A stretch of 64,000 nucleotides of DNA from Methylocystis echinoides. Lineage in GTDB: Bacteria > Pseudomonadota > Alphaproteobacteria > Rhizobiales > Beijerinckiaceae. How positions within the stretch are numbered: position 1 is the stretch's first letter; each line of letters opens with the position of its first letter. The notes beneath the pieces are model-generated. The model did not search any database, was not told the origin of the DNA, and worked only from the letters and a program-made list of their open reading frames with translations. The translations under genes and the position numbers were made by a program. Where the stretch lies: positions 169,352-233,351 of the forward strand of contig NZ_BSEC01000002.1 in the NCBI RefSeq assembly GCF_027923385.1, in the 5' to 3' direction. Of this stretch, positions 33,020 to 41,378 are shown one piece after another.

Positions 33020-36000
33020 TCAGGCCTCTCCATCCAGTTCGCTCGAGGCGGTTCGGCGACCGCGTGAGACACCGCGGTTGCGCACCATCGCCATGGCTTC
33101 ACCAACCTCGTCCCAAGAAAGCGGCTGATTGCGTTGTGTCCGCTGCGATGCACGAATGCGGCCTGCGGCATCGACATCTCGTAGGCTTGTCATCGGTCGA
33201 TGCAGTCCGCTCAGCGGATTGCTCCAAAACTCGCTGAGCCGTCCTGTGAAGTCTCCGCTGGCAATGACCGCTTGGATCCGCGCCGCCGCTGCGCGCACGA
33301 GGTCGCTATAGTAGATGGGATTGGTCGGGGCTCCGGTAGTTGCGCCGATACCCACCGCCTCAACGACAAACGCGACACAATCGTCGAAAGCTCTCGCGTC
33401 TCGCAGGAGTCGTTCGACTTGCTCAACGGTGGTCGGCAGCATGACCTGTGCCTTTTGCTCTGGCGCTGCAGCCATGAAACGCTCCTGATGTCGCACACCT
33501 GCCAGCCACATCTGCACTAGCGATGGTATCGTTCGATCGATGGCGCGATCCGCCCATCGTTCGACCGCCGGCGGCGCGATCATCCGCTCCAGCAGACGAT
33601 GAAACGATTCGTGAACTTCGACGACAAATCTGTCCCTCCGCGTTTGCGGTGTCGGGATGAGCAATGAAAACCCAACGTGCGTGCGCCCAACCCGCGAGGA
33701 TGCTTGGATATACTCGGCGATATCGGAAGGCATCCCGGCGAACGCCATTGCGTTGAAGGCCTCGACATCCACGCCGTGCGAGATTGCAGAGGTCGCGACG
33801 ATGCCACGCAACGCGGTGCTGATGTCGTCATGCATGGGATCGAAAGGGCGCTCTGCCGCGCGGATCACCGATTGGATGCCGCCAATATCAACGCCACCAG
33901 AGATCAGTTCCATTGCGAAAGAGGACAACACATATTCCGGTCCCATGGTGGCGTGCGCTTCGCGTACTTCCGTCTCCAACGCCGAGAGGATTTGGTCGCC
34001 ACCCTTCTTGTTTGTCACATATGTGAGCTCAATCCGGTGGAGATCGACCAAGGCCGCCAGTCTGTCGAACCTTCCCTCTGCGGCTGCCGTCCGCACGGCG
34101 GCGCGACGCGCATCGAACCATCTCGCATCTGAGACGCACTCTTCGATTTCTGCGGCGGCCCGCGTCTGGCGCACCACATCGGAAGACGCCAAGTCTCTTT
34201 CCCATCGCGTGATCGTGGCCGCGTGTGCAGCAAGGACTGACAATGTCGTAACCGTGTGCAGGCGGCCGTTGGTCATCAAGCTCGCATAAACTCTACCCCA
34301 CGGGGCTGCCGCCTCTCTGCCGCGCGGCGTGCCAAGCGCGCCTTGCCGCGCCGTCGCCGCAGCGCCGCCCGGCCGGAAACTTGCCATGCGTGTATAGAAA
34401 CCGCTGTGAAGACTCGGTCCGGGATGCGGGAATTGTATGACCCGCCTTTGATACAGCGCACGGGTATGTTTAGCGGCATCCGCCGCGGTTGCAGTCGCAC
34501 CAATGACGTGCGGCAGCCTTGGGCGATCAGGGGCACCCGGAATCCGACACGCCCGCTGGCCAAGTAGCCGCGCCAGTCGCGACAACCAGGCAAATAGCCC
34601 GGTTTCAAAAATACCGCCGAAGGTTCCCAGACTCTCTTCCAGAAGATGCATCTCGTCCTGGACAATCAAGCTCGGGAACGGGTCGAAGAACACCTCCACT
34701 CCATCGGCATAGGCTGGTGCCACGCGCTGATGACCGGGCGGCGGGGCGGCGCTGGTGGCCGTCCCGCTGGGCATGTGCAGCAAACCGCCACCCGCGTTTT
34801 CGATCCACCGCGCGAGCCCGAACATTCCCGCGATCCGATCTACCGTCGTGATGCTTTGGCCAAGAAGCGCCAGTTTGTCGATCGTGCCCAAAAGCACCGC
34901 GGGAGCGCGCCGATAGATGTCGGTGTCGGCGATCAAGAATGGCAGAGGTTCGTACCCGCCGGTTCGGTGACTCCGGTTCCAATCGCAAGAGCCGTTCAGA
35001 CAGACGATCCCAAGCTGGTGATGTCTCTCCGGGAAGACGCGCAGTCCCGTTCCTCGATCGGACCCGCAGAAGGGGCAGACCGGGAGCTTGTTCCAAGCCG
35101 TCTTGGCCGCGACATATTCGCGGTCGATCCGCTCCTGGCTCGCCATCAAAGCGTCTTCGTCCCGTGCGCGAGCATCGGTCGACATAGGCACACAACGAAG
35201 CGCGTCCGCGACTTCGCCAGGGCGCTTCTCAGTTGAGTTGGGTGTGTTGGTGCCCCCCACCCAGAAGCCGATCTCAAAAGCAGTTCCGTCTATGTGCTCG
35301 GTTTGGCGGACCATCTCCGCCCGAGCCAAGAGACGTGCGAGCCTCTGCGCTTGTTGCACCGTCAACAGCCGCAGTGGATAGTGCATCATAGCTGTGACGC
35401 CGCGGCGCTTACCCCTGAGCCTATCAAGGAACAACGCATAAACCAACGTGCCGAAGAACGCCTCGGTCTTACCGCCACCTGTCGCCATGTAGAGCAAGCT
35501 CGCCGCATCTTCATCGAACGAAGCATCGAAATGACCCGAGTAGTCCGGCAGTCGTGATGCGAAGGTTGGAACATGTGCCAATACAAATGCGAGCTGAAAG
35601 AGTCGCCAACCGGTTGGCGGTTCGCCCTCGCGCGGCGGCGACGCAGCAGCGAATGTTCGGTTGAGAAGTAACCAAGCGCGATAAGGAATCCCCGCGCCGG
35701 CATTTTGGTCGCGGCGCCACGCTTCCTGAGCCTCCGCCAGTAGAGCCACACCGGCGCCTATCCTCGCCGCCTCATTTCGCCATGCTCGCAGATCATCCTG
35801 GAATCTCGTATGCTGCGTCGCTTCGTCATCGGCGCTGCCCTCTTCGCCAGGGACGGAGAGCTGTGTCTCGCGCGCGACTCCGTCGATCCACTCCCGCAGC
35901 GCCTGCGGCAATGCCGCGAGATCGCTCAAGTCGGTCGTCTCTAGCCCCAGTTGTCCATAGGACGTGGGAACAGCGGCGACCTCGGTAGCTTGGGCGCGCG

Positions 36001-37237
36001 GCAACACATAGCGCGGCATCCATGTCGTCCTTAGCGAACGAGCGCCCTCGTGTATGCCGAGATCGGACACACCGCCGTTCACGCCGATAGCTGGCATCGT
36101 CATGAAGCCGGCCAAATGATAGCTGCGCCTCACGCGCTCCAAGCGCATTGGTCCGAGTGCGTCATTCGGCAATTCGACTGTTAGATTGACATTGAAGAGG
36201 CCACACTCCATTGTCGCGTCGCTCTCTCGCAAGTTCTCGAGCGCGATGCGAACCGAAAAACTCCCCTGTTCCAGCGGGTCGCGTAGCGGTTGAACAAGAA
36301 TTTGCGCGTCGAAATTTGGGATGAGATCAGTCGCATTTGGCATGACCGCACGAGCGTTTGCGAGAAATCGGTCCCAGGACTCGGGATCCCAGAATGCCTC
36401 CGATGGAGGATGAAGCTTTCGCCATGCTTCACTTTGGCCCACCGGAGACGCGATCCAGTCCAAATACGTTGCGCGGATCGAAGTCAGCAGCTGCGTCTTG
36501 TGTTCAGCGGCCAGCCTTTGCCACCCCTCAGGATCACATGGCAACGGGAGTGCGAGCGGCGGCGCGTCCACGCGCAGACGGACCCATTTCTGGGGGACCT
36601 CGTATCGCCGCGACAGCCTGTCGGGTATGCGAAGCCGCCCACCAAGCACCTCAGACGGCGGCATTCCCTCCTCAATGGCAGTCTCATCGCGCTCGTCTCC
36701 GCCCGGAAGACGAGCGGCGGGCGGCACCCCAACACCCATCGTGATGTATATCTCGCGCGAGATTGCGGCGCGGCGCACAGCCCGTTCTCCTGACGGTGTT
36801 CCGCGGGGAATTTCGGCAGCCGACCGCCGATTGATCTGATCTTTGGCATGTTGACGTGCGGCATCGTTGAAATCCGCTCGCGGAATCAACCGCCCCTCGC
36901 GCGCAAAGAGCTCCGCTGCCGTCGGCAGCGCCCGAACATAGACCGCCAAACTTGGCAAAACACGCAATACTCCACCTGCGGGAAGCACCCGCAAATCCAT
37001 TCCATGCGCCGGTATCTTGATGTCGCTTGACTCGTCATCTCCATCTTCATTCAAACGCGGAAGAATGAATCCGCTGGAAAGAACACGAGATGGCTTTTCG
37101 CCAAGAATGACGACTCCATGCATGCCCTCGCCCGAGACAACACGCCGCGTTCGCTCGAGCACGGCATCGCAAACTGCTTCTTTCAATTGCTGGCGGTCAT
37201 CCCATTGCATCCCGTCGAGCGCGCGCGGTTCAGCCAT
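33020..37237 (-). CDS. drmA: DrmA, large SF2 helicase of DISARM
   Basis: 1405 residues, within the usual DrmA size range. Walker A near residue 585 (YMATGGGKTEAFFGTLVYA), DExH box near 860 (IVQDEMHLLEESLG), and C-terminal helicase motifs near 1165-1185 (SHGVDVEAFNAMAFAGMP, YIQASSRVGRTH). The wide spacing between motifs I and II is typical of the DISARM helicase with its inserted domain. The first 8 bp overlap the upstream 909-codon gene. With DrmB it should recognise and exclude incoming DNA. Confidence 0.9.
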   Translation of the reverse strand: MAEPRALDGMQWDDRQQLKEAVCDAVLERTRRVVSGEGMHGVVILGEKPSRVLSSGFILPRLNEDGDDESSDIKIPAHGMDLRVLPAGGVLRVLPSLAVYVRALPTAAELFAREGRLIPRADFNDAARQHAKDQINRRSAAEIPRGTPSGERAVRRAAISREIYITMGVGVPPAARLPGGDERDETAIEEGMPPSEVLGGRLRIPDRLSRRYEVPQKWVRLRVDAPPLALPLPCDPEGWQRLAAEHKTQLLTSIRATYLDWIASPVGQSEAWRKLHPPSEAFWDPESWDRFLANARAVMPNATDLIPNFDAQILVQPLRDPLEQGSFSVRIALENLRESDATMECGLFNVNLTVELPNDALGPMRLERVRRSYHLAGFMTMPAIGVNGGVSDLGIHEGARSLRTTWMPRYVLPRAQATEVAAVPTSYGQLGLETTDLSDLAALPQALREWIDGVARETQLSVPGEEGSADDEATQHTRFQDDLRAWRNEAARIGAGVALLAEAQEAWRRDQNAGAGIPYRAWLLLNRTFAAASPPREGEPPTGWRLFQLAFVLAHVPTFASRLPDYSGHFDASFDEDAASLLYMATGGGKTEAFFGTLVYALFLDRLRGKRRGVTAMMHYPLRLLTVQQAQRLARLLARAEMVRQTEHIDGTAFEIGFWVGGTNTPNSTEKRPGEVADALRCVPMSTDARARDEDALMASQERIDREYVAAKTAWNKLPVCPFCGSDRGTGLRVFPERHHQLGIVCLNGSCDWNRSHRTGGYEPLPFLIADTDIYRRAPAVLLGTIDKLALLGQSITTVDRIAGMFGLARWIENAGGGLLHMPSGTATSAAPPPGHQRVAPAYADGVEVFFDPFPSLIVQDEMHLLEESLGTFGGIFETGLFAWLSRLARLLGQRACRIPGAPDRPRLPHVIGATATAADAAKHTRALYQRRVIQFPHPGPSLHSGFYTRMASFRPGGAAATARQGALGTPRGREAAAPWGRVYASLMTNGRLHTVTTLSVLAAHAATITRWERDLASSDVVRQTRAAAEIEECVSDARWFDARRAAVRTAAAEGRFDRLAALVDLHRIELTYVTNKKGGDQILSALETEVREAHATMGPEYVLSSFAMELISGGVDIGGIQSVIRAAERPFDPMHDDISTALRGIVATSAISHGVDVEAFNAMAFAGMPSDIAEYIQASSRVGRTHVGFSLLIPTPQTRRDRFVVEVHESFHRLLERMIAPPAVERWADRAIDRTIPSLVQMWLAGVRHQERFMAAAPEQKAQVMLPTTVEQVERLLRDARAFDDCVAFVVEAVGIGATTGAPTNPIYYSDLVRAAAARIQAVIASGDFTGRLSEFWSNPLSGLHRPMTSLRDVDAAGRIRASQRTQRNQPLSWDEVGEAMAMVRNRGVSRGRRTASSELDGEA

Positions 37238-39959
37238 GGACGTTCTCCCCTCCGCCAGTAGTCACACTTATCTCTGCAACCTCGTCCAGCGCATCGAGCA
37301 CAAGCTGCCAGAGGCCCGGCATCGTCTTCCACGCTGCTGCCCCAGCGGAGGTCCCCTCGGGATCGAGCACGAATTGAACAACGCGCTGATTGAAGAGATA
37401 TCCTTCGTGCACCCTATAGGACCGCGCCGGAACAATTGCGGCTCGCCAATATATCTCGGCAGAATGGGTATCGACTCCGACAGCTTGCATGAACACGCGA
37501 AAACGTGGCCAGTCGCGTGCAGCACGGGGTTGCCTGCTGCCATCGGCTTCGCCCGGGGCTTTGTCGGCTGTTAGCCAACGGACGACGTTCTGAAGTTCAT
37601 GCGATCCGATGGCAGGGTCCAAGGTGCGCATTGCAGCCAGCACGTGACGCGCTTTTTCTTGATCCGATGTACCCACTGCCGCCGCCCTGATGGCCGCGAT
37701 CCGACTGTGGTACAGCCCGAGTTGCTTCAGGTTCTCCCTCGAACCTGCGATCGCAAGGCGGATGGGTTCGCGAACAGATGTGTCGAGCACAAGAATGCGG
37801 TCGCCGCGTCTAATGTCCCGCGCTTGCGTGCGTTCGAAGGGTCTTGTTTCACTTGGGGAAAACTCCAAGACATCGCTTGTTGGGCGATAGGCAAGACGAT
37901 GCCCACGCGTCGTCGTGAAATGCAGAATCTCGCCCCTGTACGCTTCACCGGACCGCGTAAAGTCGATCTCGCCCTCGGGTATGGCGGCCGCAACGCGAAA
38001 CTCGGCCTCCGCAAGATCCAGCTTTTCGTTCGCACCGCCGCGCTGAAGGGCCGCCGACATCGCACGAGCACGCCCGGCTATCGGTGCAAACCCAGCGATC
38101 CGACTGAGCGGCGCAATCTCGGCCGAAAGCAAAGCAGTTCCCGCCGCGTCACCTAAGAGCAAAACTCGTTGCGGAGCGACTGGCGCGGTCAGCAGCGCGC
38201 GAACGACATCGGTTGTCGTCCCGACGACAATAATACGAGTGGGTGACTTGGATGTAAGTCGTTCGACCAGGTCGCGTGCGTCTGAAATTTGACAACGAAC
38301 ATCCAACGCGCGATCCGAGCTCAAATAGACGTCAGCCGTCCGGCGATCTGGGATGACCAACGCCGTCGTTGCGCTGTTCCACGCGTTGTCCTCGAGGACA
38401 CGCGCGAGTTTTGCCGAAATTGGCGTCTCCACGTCCCACGCCGTCACACGCGTCTCAACGTCACGGATTAACCGCCGGGCTTCGTCGCCGAACTCCGGCA
38501 CCAAATCAGCAGCCGCGGCCAGCGGACCGAGCGCCATTTTCGGTCGAAACAAAGCCCGCACCGACATGTCGACTTCGTCGTCACTGTCGTGAAGGATGTC
38601 CGCAATTTCTCGGGCTTCTCTGAGGCCGATCGGCAAGGAGGCGGATCTACGCACGAATGCAAGCGCCCGCGAGACCGCATCTGCGGCTATTGCCTGGCCA
38701 ACTTGCCGAAAGCTCCGACCAAGAGCCAACAGGTCATTGCGCACAGTGGCCAAGGAGGCGTCCTTGATATCCGCCTCAAACGCGATAGGAGCGTCGCCCG
38801 GTAAGACGCTCGTTGGTCCGAAGAGACCCGGCTCCTGCAAATAGGCTCCGACCTCCAGCGGTGCGCGCCGCACAGGCCGCAACCCGGCATTGGTGGTCCG
38901 AAGAGTACGAACTGCCTTGCGTAGCGCAAATGCGTCCTCCGATAGAACTACAACTGGAGGCCGCCTGCCCGAGACGTGCTCGAGGGCCTGTAGGGCGATT
39001 GTGAATCGACCCTCCCAGTCGTCTGGAAGCTCGGATCGTCCGGTCCGAGTCACATCAACGATCAGGGCATCGAGTGACTTTGCGAGGAAGCGGGAAAAAT
39101 TAAGACAACGGACGAGCGGCTCCAGCTTCGTGATGGCTGGCAGACCGAAGACTGCGAACGGCGCCTTGTCAGGGTCGCCGATGGCGGCAATATGCCCTTC
39201 CAAGCCCGCATTCTTATCGCCGATATGGGTATAGTCGCGGACACGTCGCAATACCTGCTCCCCATCGGACACATAGGCTGGGCCTCTTGCTCCTTCCGCA
39301 GGTGCGAATACAGATGTCGTCTCCAGTAGAGTCGGGCTTCGGACGATGATGTTCGAGCGCGCCGCAGCGGCTTCCCCATTTGCCTGTCTGCTTGTCGTCG
39401 TCAGGTCACGCAGCCGCATTTCAAGAAGACAGAGAGAATCATGCGCGAGATCTGGTTGCGCCCATGCTGCACCCCTGTGCATTTCATCGGCAGCCCGCGC
39501 CGCGGCCCGCGCGACATCGCCCGGATGAACAAGGATCGAGCGGGCTGCCCAAGTCGCCCCGTTTCGCCAAGGCCAGAACGCAATGGTCGCATAAGCCAGC
39601 CGGCCGCTTGTTCGCGCCTCTCTCATTGCGACCGCAGCTGCAGAAAAGCCCCCGCCAGGCCGAGCCGGCCAAGCCATGACGGCGCGGTCAGCCCCATCCT
39701 CGATCGAATCAAGGATTGCGTCGATTATCGGTCGCCCTCGATTTGCAGGGGCCCAATCAGCTGGTGCGCTCGTCAACGCGAAACGGACCGTGGTCGCACT
39801 CGAAATTCCTCGTCTTGAGAGCCGCGCAGACGTCTGAGCAGACTGACGCTTCTCCAAAAGAGCCTGAACCCTCTCGGCTTGGTGGCGTCTGCCTTCATTA
39901 ATGCGCTCTATTTGATCGGTCTGATCCCAGTTCCGACCGCGCCCCCATTTTTTCGACAC
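37230..39959 (-). CDS. 909-residue protein of the DISARM-like operon (DrmE position)
   Basis: First gene of the operon, overlapping drmA by 8 bp. I recognise no catalytic motif. Visible parts: a basic N-terminus (MSKKWGRGRNWDQTDQIERI), an alternation of hydrophobic strands and helices reminiscent of nucleotide-binding or helicase-like folds without a P-loop (AFVLS-type strands such as PPVVVLSEDAFALRKAV, RIIVVGTTTDVVRALL, QRVLLLGDAAGTALLS), and a C-terminal region with RGEILHFTTTRGHRLAYR and RDIRRGDRILVLD that looks like a small beta-barrel. Size, position and the GDRILVL segment are compatible with a distant DrmE, the class 2 DISARM protein of unknown function, but the sequence alone does not prove it. 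Confidence 0.6.
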   Translation of the reverse strand: MSKKWGRGRNWDQTDQIERINEGRRHQAERVQALLEKRQSAQTSARLSRRGISSATTVRFALTSAPADWAPANRGRPIIDAILDSIEDGADRAVMAWPARPGGGFSAAAVAMREARTSGRLAYATIAFWPWRNGATWAARSILVHPGDVARAAARAADEMHRGAAWAQPDLAHDSLCLLEMRLRDLTTTSRQANGEAAAARSNIIVRSPTLLETTSVFAPAEGARGPAYVSDGEQVLRRVRDYTHIGDKNAGLEGHIAAIGDPDKAPFAVFGLPAITKLEPLVRCLNFSRFLAKSLDALIVDVTRTGRSELPDDWEGRFTIALQALEHVSGRRPPVVVLSEDAFALRKAVRTLRTTNAGLRPVRRAPLEVGAYLQEPGLFGPTSVLPGDAPIAFEADIKDASLATVRNDLLALGRSFRQVGQAIAADAVSRALAFVRRSASLPIGLREAREIADILHDSDDEVDMSVRALFRPKMALGPLAAAADLVPEFGDEARRLIRDVETRVTAWDVETPISAKLARVLEDNAWNSATTALVIPDRRTADVYLSSDRALDVRCQISDARDLVERLTSKSPTRIIVVGTTTDVVRALLTAPVAPQRVLLLGDAAGTALLSAEIAPLSRIAGFAPIAGRARAMSAALQRGGANEKLDLAEAEFRVAAAIPEGEIDFTRSGEAYRGEILHFTTTRGHRLAYRPTSDVLEFSPSETRPFERTQARDIRRGDRILVLDTSVREPIRLAIAGSRENLKQLGLYHSRIAAIRAAAVGTSDQEKARHVLAAMRTLDPAIGSHELQNVVRWLTADKAPGEADGSRQPRAARDWPRFRVFMQAVGVDTHSAEIYWRAAIVPARSYRVHEGYLFNQRVVQFVLDPEGTSAGAAAWKTMPGLWQLVLDALDEVAEISVTTGGGENVHG

Positions 39960-40099
39960 GCGCCTGGCTTACCCCCCTCGTCCCTCGACTATGCCCTTGA
40001 TCACCGGGTCGTCACACCCCACACATCTCCGGCTTCAAACCACCGCGCCAGCGGGCAATCCCCTTTTGCAACGGCTGTGAGCATGATACGTTTCCTCGG

Positions 40100-40747
40100 A
40101 TGCAAGCTCAAGGGATCCGAGGAACTGTATCAGACCAGCCCCGCACGCAGCGAGAACAGCTCGCAACCTTCCTGGGGGAGCGCGGTATCGCCCGCCTGGC
40201 CGAAATCCGCCGGGCCGGCATCACCGCGGCCACCGTCTCCCGGCTAGAACGCGAAGGCTTTGTCACCAAGCTTGGCCGCGGACTTTATCAGCTCGCGGAC
40301 GCTGCCCCGGAGGGCAATCATAGCCTCGCGGAGGCCGCCAAGCGGGTGCCCAAAGGCGTTATCTGCCTCGTCTCGGCCCTCGCTTTCCACGGTATCACCG
40401 ACCAGATGCCGCGACGGGTGTGGATCGCCATCGGTCCGAAGGACTGGAAGCCCCAGATCGACTATCCACCACTGCGCATCGTCCGCTTCGCCGATAAGTT
40501 TCTCCGCGCAGAGGTCGAAACGCATGACATCGAGGGTGTGTCGGTCCCGATCTTCGGCGTCGCGAAGACGATTGCCGACGCTTTTCGCCACCGCCGTTCG
40601 GTTGGAATCGACGTCGCTGTCCCCGCGCTGAAAGAGGCGCTGCGCCAGCGCAAGGCCACGCCATCCGAAATTTCGGCATGCGCGATGCGAGGCGGCGTCT
40701 GGAACGCGCTTCGCCCCTATCTAGAGGCGTTCACCGCCGATGGCTAA
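40100..40747 (+). CDS. abiEi: AbiEi-type antitoxin/transcription regulator
   Basis: 215 residues. An N-terminal winged helix (LGERGIARLAEIRRAGITAATVSRLEREGFVTKLGRGLYQL) and the AbiEi C-terminal region (GVICLVSALAFHGITDQMPRRVWIAI, TIADAFRHRRSVGIDVAVPALKEAL). AbiEi represses its operon and blocks the nucleotidyltransferase toxin AbiEii. Its stop overlaps the start of abiEii, which is broken here. Divergent from the DISARM operon across 140 bp (39960-40099). Confidence 0.85.
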   Translation: MQAQGIRGTVSDQPRTQREQLATFLGERGIARLAEIRRAGITAATVSRLEREGFVTKLGRGLYQLADAAPEGNHSLAEAAKRVPKGVICLVSALAFHGITDQMPRRVWIAIGPKDWKPQIDYPPLRIVRFADKFLRAEVETHDIEGVSVPIFGVAKTIADAFRHRRSVGIDVAVPALKEALRQRKATPSEISACAMRGGVWNALRPYLEAFTADG

Positions 40748-40981
40748 GGCACCGACGAACGTCGCCGCAACCGTGCGCGCGCGACTGCTCAATCTCGCAC
40801 GGCAGACCAACCAGGCGTTCGACGTCCTCCTGATACGCTTCGTTCACTAAAGGCTTCTCTACCGGCTAAGTCTCTTGCAACATGCGGATCGCTTTGTCCT
40901 CAAGGGCGCCATGCTGCTCACAACCTGGCTGCCGAAGACAGCGCGCGGCACGCGCGGTCTCGATCTGTTGGGATTTGACGA
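40740..40981 (+). pseudogene. Broken AbiEii toxin gene
   Basis: From ATG 40740 (overlapping the abiEi stop) the frame reads MAKAPTNVAATVRARLLNLA, then FDVLLIRFVH and a premature TAA; the same frame continues as RLLYRLSLLQHADRFVLKGA and TRGLDLLGFDD. These are the N-terminal motifs of AbiEii nucleotidyltransferases. The C-terminal two thirds are absent; Argonaute-like sequence follows. Confidence 0.75.
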
Positions 40982-41037
40982 TGAACATCTCTTACGCAGA
41001 CCTCGTCTGGATTTCCGAATCCTCGCCGATCACAATG

Positions 41038-41231
41038 TACCGTGAAGCCGACTATCCACCGCTGCGCGGCACGATGATCAGTCTCGGCAAGGAGGCGCTT
41101 CTGTTCACGCGCGGCAACGTTCCCGGTCTATCGCACATATCCCGGCTTGCGTGTTCCCCGTCCGCTATTGCTGCGGCCGCACACGCCCGACAGGCCCATC
41201 TCTTCGGAGTCCATATGGGTGCGGATGCTAT
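41038..41231 (+). pseudogene. Frameshifted fragment resembling the PIWI C-terminus of a prokaryotic Argonaute
   Basis: Frame one reads READYPPLRGTMISLGKEAL, then LFTRGNVP; after a one-base shift near 41119 it continues FPVYRTYPGLRVPRPLLLRP. The series 'ADYPPLRGT ... LYTRG ... TYPG..VPRPL' is, from memory, characteristic of the last 100 residues of short pAgo PIWI domains. The upstream gene body and the final helix are missing. It abuts the abiEii fragment, so at least one deletion joined two defence genes. 41232-41378 holds nothing I can name. Confidence 0.45.
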
Positions 41232-41378
41232 GAGCTCCGCGGCCCGACGATCAGGACCACCGGGGTATTCAAAAGAGCTTAGTCCGCCCACCGCTCTACA
41301 AATCGCTCGAACATTCCATTTATTCCCGAATCCCGACATTCGTAGCTATGGTCTCGGCTGATCCTTATTTACTGGGAC

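Noticed and set aside
28286..39959. BREX or Dnd/Ssp phosphorothioation system
   Set aside because: No PglZ, BrxC-like ATPase, DndC or SspB-type protein; the DUF1998 plus PLD plus large helicase set is specific to DISARM.
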